Assembly (NCBI RefSeq): GCF_023091865.1
Contig: NZ_JAHXDI010000004.1
Span: forward strand, 186,001 to 250,000
From: Chromohalobacter moromii
Lineage (GTDB): Bacteria; Pseudomonadota; Gammaproteobacteria; Pseudomonadales; Halomonadaceae
DNA: 64,000 bases
Reading direction: 5' to 3'
The translations under genes were made by a program, and so were the position numbers. Shown piece by piece: positions 57,542 through 64,000 of this stretch. The notes below the pieces were generated by a model, which saw nothing but the letters and a program-made list of their open reading frames with translations, ran no database searches and was not told the origin of the DNA. How positions within the stretch are numbered: position 1 is the first letter of the stretch; every line of letters begins with the position of its first letter.

Positions 57542-59626
57542 CTATCCTGGCGGCATCGTGTCCATGCGGCGCAAGAATGTGTCCACCGGCTCGGGGTGTG
57601 CCAGATAGTAACCTTGCAGAAAGTCGATGCCACGTGCGCTTAGATAGTCTTGCTGTGTCGCGTTTTCCACGCCTTCAGCGACCACGCGAAGTTCCAGTGC
57701 CTTACCCAGTGCGATGATCGAGCGCACTAAAGGCGCATCGCGGTGCGCTGAGATGGCATCGACGAAAACCTTGTCGATCTTGATCTCGTCGACGCGAAAA
57801 TCTTGTAGATAGCGTAGCGATGAATAGCCCGTTCCGAAATCGTCGAGAGCAAGGCGCACGCCGAGTTCACGCAGCGCATTGAGCCTGGCGGCGATCCCCG
57901 GCGTGACGAGAAGCGATTCGACGACTTCCAGGATCAGCCGCCGAGGCGCGAAGTCATGACGCTCGAGCAATTGCGCCAAGTGCGTCATGAAGGCGTCATC
58001 ATGGAGTTGCTGTACCGAGACGTTGACCGATAGCGATAGCTCACTGTTATGCAGTGCGCCGCCGAGCAAGGCGCAGGCCTGGTCGAGCACCCACTGGCCC
58101 ATGGGGCGGATCAAACCGCTGTACTCCGCTTCGGCAATGAAACTGCCTGGTGCCAGTAGCCCTTCGCGTGGATGTTGCCAGCGCAAAAGTACTTCGGCGC
58201 CCGCTAGGCGTCCCATGGGATCGAACTGGCCTTGTAGATACAGACGAAACTGGTGTTCGTCGAGCGCCGTGCGTAGTTCGCGTTCCAAGCGGTTGAGGCG
58301 CTGTTCCCAATCGCTTAGTTGGCTGGTGTAGAACGCCAAGTGGGGCGGTGGTGTCTCGCGTGCGTGCTGCACCGCGAGTTCGGCGCGTTGTAACAGCGCT
58401 TCGATATCCTGGGCGTCGCGCGGATAGCGTGCCACACCGGCATTGAAACGCAGTTGGCTGGGCGTGCCGAAGATACGCCAGCTGTTCTCGCCGAGTGAAA
58501 GAAGCCGCTCCAGGCAGTAACGGTGCAGTGATTCATCCGTTTGCCCGGGAATCGCGATCAATAGGCGATTGGCCGGTAGACGGCCGACGTGAATGCTGCC
58601 TTGCAACTCGGTCAGGCGTTCCTTGAGCTTCTCGGCGACCTGGCGGATCGCTTCATCACCGGCTTGCTGGCCGAGTGTTTCGTTGATATGGCCGAGACCG
58701 CCCAGCCGCAGCACCAATAGGTGAAACGCCTCGCCGCGTTGCGTCAGCGCCTGCAGGCGCTCGAGGAGACCTCTCAGTGTCGCCAGTCCCGAGACCTCGT
58801 CATGATGGAGCTGACGGTACAGGTCATGCTCCACTTCGCGGCGGCGCAAGGATTCCGAAAACTGGGACAGCAATCCTGAGAATCCCATCAGGGTCGTGAT
58901 TTCATCGCCATGCCACTCACGCGGTTGCATCGATTCACAGCAGATCGCTCCTCGTAGTTCACCGCCGACGAATATCCCCACATCCAGCATGGAGTGGATA
59001 TCATTAGTGCGTAGATAGTCCTCCAGGCCACTCAAGCGCTCGTCGTGTTGTGCATCATGAGTGACCAGGCAAGGGTTTTGTATCAGTGAAGCGAGATAGC
59101 TATCCAAGCCCTGATGCGAGAGCCTGAGGCCGTTGAGCGCAGGGTCGAGGGCCATGCGGCAGGTCAAAACGCGACCATCGCTGTCGAGGAACCAGAGGCC
59201 AATGCGCGACGATCCTAGTACCTCGGCGGTAGTGTCGAGCAAGGCGCGCAAAAAGGTATCTTCATCGAGGTCGCGTTGTAGCAGTTCACGCATGCGACGC
59301 CAGGCTTCCTGCTGTTCGGCCTGGCGCTGTTGCGCCCGCATCAGCGCTTCCCATTGCGCGATGTTGTGACGTGTTTGCTGTGCCATGCGGTGTCGCAACA
59401 GCGCGCCCATCAGCATCACCATGATCGTGATCGCCATCAACCAGGACAGATGTCGCTCGAAGAGCAGCGACGCGAGGATAGCGATCCCACTACCTACCGC
59501 AAACACACGGAAAAGCACGCTGTTGCGGCGTTGCTCTTTACGCAAGCGGTTTAATTGGCCGGCGGTATCGGGCGTCATGCGGGGCACCGGCGATTGTCGA
59601 AGCAAAGGTGAGTCGTCATGCGACAT
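57542..59626 (-). CDS. GAF-GGDEF-EAL protein with degenerate GGDEF, likely c-di-GMP phosphodiesterase
   Basis: A 694-residue signalling protein. Two membrane helices near residues 37-80, then a GAF domain (~100-250), a GGDEF domain (~260-430) and an EAL domain (~440-690). The GGDEF signature is lost (the region reads HVGRLPANRLL), so cyclase activity is unlikely. The EAL part keeps the key residues: AEVLLRW (Glu), SVNVSVQQL (Asn), LILEVVES (Glu), LALDDFGTGYSS (Asp-Asp), IKIDKVF (Lys) and VVAEGVE (Glu). It should degrade c-di-GMP in response to a GAF ligand. The start is uncertain. Confidence 0.92.
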   Translation of the reverse strand: MSHDDSPLLRQSPVPRMTPDTAGQLNRLRKEQRRNSVLFRVFAVGSGIAILASLLFERHLSWLMAITIMVMLMGALLRHRMAQQTRHNIAQWEALMRAQQRQAEQQEAWRRMRELLQRDLDEDTFLRALLDTTAEVLGSSRIGLWFLDSDGRVLTCRMALDPALNGLRLSHQGLDSYLASLIQNPCLVTHDAQHDERLSGLEDYLRTNDIHSMLDVGIFVGGELRGAICCESMQPREWHGDEITTLMGFSGLLSQFSESLRRREVEHDLYRQLHHDEVSGLATLRGLLERLQALTQRGEAFHLLVLRLGGLGHINETLGQQAGDEAIRQVAEKLKERLTELQGSIHVGRLPANRLLIAIPGQTDESLHRYCLERLLSLGENSWRIFGTPSQLRFNAGVARYPRDAQDIEALLQRAELAVQHARETPPPHLAFYTSQLSDWEQRLNRLERELRTALDEHQFRLYLQGQFDPMGRLAGAEVLLRWQHPREGLLAPGSFIAEAEYSGLIRPMGQWVLDQACALLGGALHNSELSLSVNVSVQQLHDDAFMTHLAQLLERHDFAPRRLILEVVESLLVTPGIAARLNALRELGVRLALDDFGTGYSSLRYLQDFRVDEIKIDKVFVDAISAHRDAPLVRSIIALGKALELRVVAEGVENATQQDYLSARGIDFLQGYYLAHPEPVDTFLRRMDTMPPG

Positions 59627-59842
59627 CCTACGCCATGTCGAAAGAGCCTTGGCGTGCCGGTGTTCAGCCGCCGTATGGGCTCGGGCGAATCGTTGTTATG
59701 TGACGCGCGAGGCGCATGCATGGCCACGTACGCGCGGGCTGCGAACTGCGTGCGAATGGTTTCTGACCAATATCTTGGCAGTGAACCAGGGCGGGGGGAA
59801 GAGAGTCCGGGGCATGCCACGCAAGGCTTGCCCCGGCGTCGG

Positions 59843-61564
59843 TTAAGATGTCAGGCGTTGACGTAGAAAATCGAGCATCGTGTCGGTGGGCACCATAGTG
59901 ATCTCACTATCGCGGCGTCCTTTGTACTCCAGCTCGCCGTTATCCAGCCCGCGTTCGCCGATCACGATGCGGTGCGGAATGCCGGTGAGTTCCTGGTCGG
60001 CGAATTTGACGCCAGGGCGTAGGTCGCGATCATCGATCAGTACGTCGACGCCGGCGTCGCTGAGTTGCTGATAAAGGGTTTCGGCATACTCGCGAACGCG
60101 CTCGGATTTATGCGCGTTCATGGGCACGAGCGTGACTTCGAACGGCGCGATGGCATTAGGCCAGATGATACCCCCAGCATCGTGGCTTTGCTCGATGGCG
60201 GCGGCGACCACGCGGGTCACGCCGATGCCGTAGCAGCCCATCAGCAGCGGAACTGCCTGGCCATTGTCGTCGAGCACGGTGGCGTTCATCGCGGTGGAAT
60301 ACTTTGTCCCTAGCTGGAAGACGTGACCGACTTCGATGCCGCGTGCGATGGCGAGTGTGCCCTTGCCATCCGGTGAGGGATCCCCCTCGACCACGTTGCG
60401 CAGATCGGCCACCTTGGGCAGAGCGACGTCGCGTTCCCAGTTGATGCCGAAATAGTGTTGGCCGTCGATATTCGCACCAGCGCCGAAATCGCTCATCAGT
60501 GCCACGCTGCGATCGATGACCAACGGCATCTCCAGATTGACCGGTCCCAGCGAGCCGGGACCGGCGCCTACCGCTTGGCGAATTTCCGCTTCACTGGCCA
60601 TGGTCAGGGGCGCAGCAACCTCGGGCAGGTTCTCGGCCTTGACCTCATTGAGTTCGTGATCGCCACGCACCAGCAAGGCGATCAGACCACCTTCAGCGGC
60701 ATGCACCATCAAAGTCTTGATGGTCTTCTCGATGGGCAAGCCATGCTGCTCCACCAAGGTGGCGATAGTGCGCGCATTGGGCGTATCGACCAGACGCAGT
60801 TCTTCCTGGGGTGTGGCGCGTTCGGGGGTTTCCCCTAGCGGGGCGGGGAGTGCCTCGGCTTTCTCCATGTTGGCCGCATAGTCTGACGATGTGGAAAAGA
60901 CCACCGCGTCCTCACCGGAATCGGCCAGCACCTGGAACTCGTGGGAGCCGGTACCGCCGATGTCGCCGTTGTCGGCCTCGACGGCGCGGAAATCAAGTCC
61001 CAGGCGCGTGAAGATGCGCATATAGGCGTCATACATCGCATCGTAGGAGCGCTGCAGGCCGGCTTGGTCGATATCGAAGGAGTAGGCATCCTTCATGATG
61101 AACTCGCGGGCGCGCATCACGCCGAAGCGCGGGCGCGTTTCGTCACGGAACTTGGTCTGGATCTGGTAGAAGTTGGAGGGCACCTGCTTGTAGGAGCGTA
61201 TTTCGTTGCGCACCAAGTCGGTGATCACCTCCTCGTGCGTTGGGCCATAGCAGAAATCACGATCATGGCGGTCACGAATGCGCAGTAGCAGGTTGCCGTA
61301 TTGGTCCCAGCGCCCAGATTCCTGCCACAACTCCGCCGGTTGGATCGCTGGCATGAGGACTTCTTGGGCGCCCGCGCGGTTCATTTCCTCGCGCACGATG
61401 TTCTCGACCTTGCGCAGCGTGCGAAGCCCCAAGGGTAGCCAGGTATAGAGCCCCGAGCTCAGGCGGCGAATCATGCCCGCACGCAGCATCAACTGATGGC
61501 TGACGATGTCGGCATCGGCGGGAGTTTCCTTGAGGGTGGAGATCAATAATTGACTAGCGCGCAT
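59843..61564 (-). CDS. proS: ProS, prolyl-tRNA synthetase
   Basis: A 573-residue class II synthetase of the bacterial type with the inserted editing domain between motifs 2 and 3. Start [23 protein letters not shown]; motif 1 around [14 protein letters not shown], motif 2 [19 protein letters not shown], and C-terminal [16 protein letters not shown]. The ATG at 61564 is preferred over an upstream TTG. AAGGA is present at longer spacing. Confidence 0.97.
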   Translation of the reverse strand: MRASQLLISTLKETPADADIVSHQLMLRAGMIRRLSSGLYTWLPLGLRTLRKVENIVREEMNRAGAQEVLMPAIQPAELWQESGRWDQYGNLLLRIRDRHDRDFCYGPTHEEVITDLVRNEIRSYKQVPSNFYQIQTKFRDETRPRFGVMRAREFIMKDAYSFDIDQAGLQRSYDAMYDAYMRIFTRLGLDFRAVEADNGDIGGTGSHEFQVLADSGEDAVVFSTSSDYAANMEKAEALPAPLGETPERATPQEELRLVDTPNARTIATLVEQHGLPIEKTIKTLMVHAAEGGLIALLVRGDHELNEVKAENLPEVAAPLTMASEAEIRQAVGAGPGSLGPVNLEMPLVIDRSVALMSDFGAGANIDGQHYFGINWERDVALPKVADLRNVVEGDPSPDGKGTLAIARGIEVGHVFQLGTKYSTAMNATVLDDNGQAVPLLMGCYGIGVTRVVAAAIEQSHDAGGIIWPNAIAPFEVTLVPMNAHKSERVREYAETLYQQLSDAGVDVLIDDRDLRPGVKFADQELTGIPHRIVIGERGLDNGELEYKGRRDSEITMVPTDTMLDFLRQRLTS

Positions 61565-61825
61565 GGACAAGTGGTTCCTTGGATTCGGGGCCTAAACATC
61601 GCGTCCGCCCTGAAGCGGCGCGGCAAATGGGGATATTGTACGGTCAAGGCGTAAACGCGGCAAAAGCGATGCGCATTGGAGCGCCGGAGCTGACGTCGAA
61701 CTCGGCGAGGGCGGGCTCACGTTGCGGCGACGTTTGCGATATCCTTACGCCTGTCATACTCGGCTTATGGATACCCTAGTCTTGAACTTGGATAATGTAT
61801 GTGAACAGGGTAAGAGGATAAAGTG

Positions 61826-62281
61826 ATGAGTGCCATACACGATCGAAACGTCTCCCAGGCTCGCCGCTGGATAGCGGCACTGACCATCGTGGCCACCACC
61901 ACGACGCTGGCAGGGTGCGGAACCGTGTTCTATCCCGAGCGCAAAGGGCAGCCCAGTGGACGTATCGACCCTGCCGTGGCGGTAGCCGATGGCGTGGGCC
62001 TGTTGTTTTATATAATCCCCGGTGTCATCGCCTACGCCATCGACTTTTCCAATGGCACGATCTACCTGCCGAGCCGCGATACTGCGCAAGTGGATACGTT
62101 GCATTTCGAAGACGAATTGGATACGCAAGCGCTCGAGTCGGTATTGTCCGAACGCACGGGCGGGGCAGTGCGTCTAAGCGATGAGCTCGTGCGTGTCGAA
62201 CGGGTCTCTTCTCGAGATGAGGCGCTGGCACTGGTGCGCATGTCCGGCACTTACGATAAAGAGCGCCTTGCCTCGATGTAA
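61826..62281 (+). CDS. Lipoprotein of unknown function
   Basis: A 151-residue exported lipoprotein. After a basic start, the hydrophobic segment WIAALTIVATTTTLAGC ends in a lipobox with Cys31. The mature part has a short hydrophobic patch (GLLFYIIPGVIAYAIDFSNG) and a charged C-terminal half. AAGAGGAT precedes the start; a GTG three bases upstream is the alternative. I do not recognise a family. Confidence 0.82.
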   Translation: MSAIHDRNVSQARRWIAALTIVATTTTLAGCGTVFYPERKGQPSGRIDPAVAVADGVGLLFYIIPGVIAYAIDFSNGTIYLPSRDTAQVDTLHFEDELDTQALESVLSERTGGAVRLSDELVRVERVSSRDEALALVRMSGTYDKERLASM

Positions 62282-62331
62282 GCGCTTTGTTGGCGGATAA
62301 GACAGTCTAGTGCGAGTTGCCTCACATGATT

Positions 62332-62345
62332 TTGATGAGTGTCAT
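62332..62345 (+). promoter_or_regulatory. Degenerate FNR/CRP-type half-site upstream of the FNR-family gene
   Basis: TTGAT-GAGT-GTCAT compares with the FNR consensus TTGAT-N4-ATCAA; the left half is exact, the right half is three of five. It lies 121 bases before the start of the FNR-family gene, so self-regulation is conceivable. Weak evidence. Confidence 0.25.
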
Positions 62346-62465
62346 GATACGAGGCAATTCGTGATAGGCATGAGAAAAACCAGACATGTAAACGCGAATA
62401 TCAAACTGTGATCAAAAAGACTCTCCCGCATACTGAAAACTCGATTCAGACGCAGGGAGTCTACG

Positions 62466-63275
62466 ATGACATCACAATATAAAGCTTCTCGATTTACGGC
62501 ACCGTCCGAGCACCCGAGGCAAACTTATCGTTTGAGCAACATGTGTTTGCCAGCGCCCCTGTCGGTGGGCGAGCTGGAAACGTTCAGTACGATCAGCCGC
62601 CAGGTGTCGCCTTTGAGGAAGCGCCAAACGCTATTCGCACAAGGCGAAGAGTTCAAGAGCCTGTATATCGTGCGCTGCGGAAGCTTGAAGCAAGTCTATC
62701 GTGATATTACCAATGAAGAGCATATTACCCAGTTTTATTTGCCGGGCGAAGTGGTTGGGCTGGATGCTATCAGTAGTGGTTTTCATCCGGGGGTGACGCA
62801 GGCATTGGAAACGACATCCGTCTGCGAAATCTTGCCTGAAGCGCTTGAAGAGCTTGCCCAAAAGAGACCGAGTGAGCTGGGCATGAACGGTTGTTTTCTA
62901 CGGGTGATGAGTCGCGCACTGCATCAGGAGCGCATGATGGTACGTCTATTCCTGAATAGGACGTCCGATGTTCGCTTAGCCAGCTTTCTGCTTGCCTTAT
63001 CGACGCGCTTTCGGCAACAAGGTTACTCGCCGTTTAGCTTTCGTTTGTCCATGTCGCGTAGTGATATCGGCAATTATTTGGGGCTTGCGGTCGAGACGGT
63101 GAGCCGTCTATTGGGACGTTTCCAAGACTTAGATTTGCTCACTGCAAAGGGGCGAGAAATTCGGATCGACGACTTGGAAGGGCTCATGGCATTGGCGGAT
63201 GGGCGTGGGCGTCAATCTATTTGGCATGCCACGGTCTCCTCGCCGAGTCATCACGCCAGTATGCCGGCTCACTGA
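62466..63275 (+). CDS. FNR/ANR-family transcription regulator lacking two cluster cysteines
   Basis: A 269-residue CRP/FNR regulator: N-terminal region, cAMP-type beta roll (residues ~40-150), long dimer helix and HTH (~185-235). DNA-reading residues are those of FNR (Glu210, Ser213, Arg214 in VETVSRLLGRF), so it should read FNR boxes. Of the four FNR iron-sulfur Cys, only two counterparts are seen, Cys27 (SNMCLPAPL) and Cys120 (TSVCEI); the positions matching Cys20 and Cys23 are Arg18 and Tyr21. Cys71 and Cys143 are extra. It is therefore unlikely to carry the usual 4Fe-4S oxygen switch. AGGGAG precedes the ATG. Confidence 0.9.
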   Translation: MTSQYKASRFTAPSEHPRQTYRLSNMCLPAPLSVGELETFSTISRQVSPLRKRQTLFAQGEEFKSLYIVRCGSLKQVYRDITNEEHITQFYLPGEVVGLDAISSGFHPGVTQALETTSVCEILPEALEELAQKRPSELGMNGCFLRVMSRALHQERMMVRLFLNRTSDVRLASFLLALSTRFRQQGYSPFSFRLSMSRSDIGNYLGLAVETVSRLLGRFQDLDLLTAKGREIRIDDLEGLMALADGRGRQSIWHATVSSPSHHASMPAH

Positions 63276-63364
63276 GACAAAATGCGTGGAGGACGCGCCA
63301 TCGATACTGTAGAGACTGTTGGAAAAAATGTTGGCAGGAGAGGGCGCCAAGCGCTCGATACTAC

Positions 63365-63451
63365 TGGTGCCCGGAGCCGGACTTGAACCGGCACGGTGTT
63401 ACCACCGAGAGATTTTAAGTCTCTTGCGTCTACCAATTTCGCCATCCGGGC
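63365..63451 (-). tRNA. tRNA-Leu (UAA)
   Basis: 87 bases including the encoded CCA. On the minus strand it starts GCCCGGATGGCGAAATTGGT, has the anticodon loop CTTAAAA (UAA), a long class II variable arm and the T arm GGTTCAAGTCC. Acceptor ends pair (GCCCGGA with TCCGGGC). Confidence 0.97.
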
Positions 63452-63485
63452 TAACGGATACGTAAGGGGAACACCGCAGAAGAAA

Positions 63486-63559
63486 TGGAGGCTGGAGTCG
63501 GAATCGAACCGGCGTTGACGGAGTTGCAGTCCGCTGCATCACCACTCTGCCATCCAGCC
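63486..63559 (-). tRNA. tRNA-Cys (GCA)
   Basis: 74 bases including CCA. Starts GGCTGGATGGCAGAGTGGT; anticodon loop CTGCAAC (GCA); T arm GGTTCGATTCC; acceptor pairs intact. Confidence 0.97.
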
Positions 63560-63596
63560 TTGTTGCACTCGTTGCAAAACGATCAACGTTTGAGTT

Positions 63597-63647
63597 TGGA
63601 GCGGGAAACGAGATTCGACCGGGCTGGCGTTCCAGCTTGCGACCCTC
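63597..63647 (-). pseudogene. tRNA-Gly 3'-half remnant with an inserted hairpin
   Basis: The first 22 bases here (plus strand TGGAGCGGGAAACGAGATTC plus GA) are identical to the 3' end of the tRNA-Gly at 63675, and GCGACCCTC then matches again. Between them the four bases ACTC of the real gene are replaced by about 17 bases that contain GCTGG-CGTT-CCAGC, a perfect small hairpin. The anticodon and 5' half are absent. Confidence 0.85.
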
Positions 63648-63674
63648 ATTGACCATTCCAATACTCTTAAGTTC

Positions 63675-63749
63675 TGGAGCGGGAAACGAGATTCGAACTC
63701 GCGACCCTCGCCTTGGCAAGGCGATGCTCTACCACTGAGCTATTCCCGC
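63675..63749 (-). tRNA. tRNA-Gly (GCC)
   Basis: 75 bases including CCA. Starts GCGGGAATAGCTCAGTGGTA; anticodon loop TTGCCAA (GCC); T arm GAGTTCGAATCTC; acceptor pairs intact. Together with tRNA-Cys and tRNA-Leu it follows pgsA, as glyW-cysT-leuZ does in E. coli. Confidence 0.97.
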
Positions 63750-63826
63750 CGAACTCGAGGACGTATTATAGAGATAAGCCTGTGAATGTCAAACGTTTAT
63801 GTGCCTCGCCAAGGTAAAAATGGTGC

Positions 63827-64000
63827 TCACATCGAGCGCGTCAATTCCGGCCACGCTGCGCGCAGGTACTGGAACATCGACCACAGTGTCAAAGTGGCGG
63901 CGACATAAAGTAGAACGACGCCCAGGTTGGCGATCATTGAACCTGGCGCGAAGCCAAGCAACAGCAACAGCGAGACCATCTGCAGAGTAGTCTTTAGCTT
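63827..64000 (-). CDS. pgsA: PgsA, phosphatidylglycerophosphate synthase (3' end only)
   Basis: The last 57 codons of a minus-strand gene that continues beyond the window. The translation begins KLKTTLQMVSLLLLL and ends LTLWSMFQYLRAAWPELTRSM, matching the C-terminal membrane helices of PgsA (the LYVAATLTLWSM-Q-YL block is characteristic). PgsA makes phosphatidylglycerophosphate from CDP-diacylglycerol and glycerol-3-phosphate in the inner membrane. The downstream tRNA genes on the same strand repeat the E. coli pgsA-glyW-cysT-leuZ order. Confidence 0.92.
   Translation of the reverse strand, partial: KLKTTLQMVSLLLLLGFAPGSMIANLGVVLLYVAATLTLWSMFQYLRAAWPELTRSM

Noticed and set aside
61770-61800. 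GATAAT-like -10 before the lipoprotein gene
   Set aside because: The only TTGAAC -35 candidate is three bases away, too close; no acceptable spacing found.

Overview
The window reads as a chromosomal core segment of a moderately high-G+C gammaproteobacterium. Gene content and order (dcw cluster with mraY-murD-ftsW-murG-murC-ddlB-ftsQ-ftsA-ftsZ-lpxC, pilBCD-coaE-yacG next to pilA, serC-pheA-tyrA/aroA-cmk-rpsA, pgsA-tRNA-Gly-tRNA-Cys-tRNA-Leu) plus a TrkH/TrkI-type K+ uptake protein point to the Halomonadaceae (Halomonas/Chromohalobacter type). That assignment is inference from gene content, not from a database search. I see no prophage, insertion sequence, CRISPR array or rRNA operon.

Layout. 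1-10.7 kb (+): end of mraY, then tightly overlapping peptidoglycan-precursor and division genes through ftsZ and lpxC, closed by a strong terminator. 10.8-16.8 kb: dciA-like helicase loader (-), a small basic membrane-anchored ORF in the secM position, secA, argJ and a Nudix/ThiE-like fusion (+). 16.9-22.5 kb: yacG-coaE-pilD-pilC-pilB (-) divergent from pilA (+). 22.6-26.8 kb: a small hypothetical gene, a TrkH/TrkI protein, an acyltransferase and rdgC. 27.1-36.9 kb (+): gyrA, serC, pheA, a tyrA-aroA fusion, cmk and rpsA, a nearly continuous aromatic/serine/nucleotide/translation run. 37.2-45.8 kb: VIT-family transporter, trmJ, groEL-groES with a sigma-32-like promoter, fxsA, an SDR oxidoreductase, a ComEA-like protein, pyrF, and ihfB-lapA-lapB on the minus strand. 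46-54.9 kb: sdhE-ygfX (+), topB-panE-small membrane protein-FUSC (-), a large unrecognised membrane-anchored protein (-) and a SEC-C protein (+). 54.9-64 kb: AmpG-like permease, rfaH, SlyD-like isomerase, a GAF-degenerate GGDEF-EAL protein, proS, a lipoprotein, an FNR-family regulator, three tRNAs plus a tRNA-Gly fragment, and the 3' end of pgsA.

Most of the window is conserved housekeeping. The less ordinary items are: a perfect 34-bp palindrome inside trmJ; six tandem copies of a 7-bp unit just upstream of trmJ; an FNR-type regulator that keeps the DNA-reading residues but lacks two of the four iron-sulfur cysteines; a rearranged tRNA-Gly fragment between tRNA-Cys and tRNA-Gly; a SecM-position ORF with no recognisable SecM arrest motif; and two large proteins of unknown role, divergently transcribed at 51-55 kb. 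No obviously new multi-gene system was found.

Coordinates were set by choosing starts from Shine-Dalgarno spacing, family length and neighbouring gene overlaps. Alternative starts are noted where the choice is weak. Promoter calls rest on motif inspection only.
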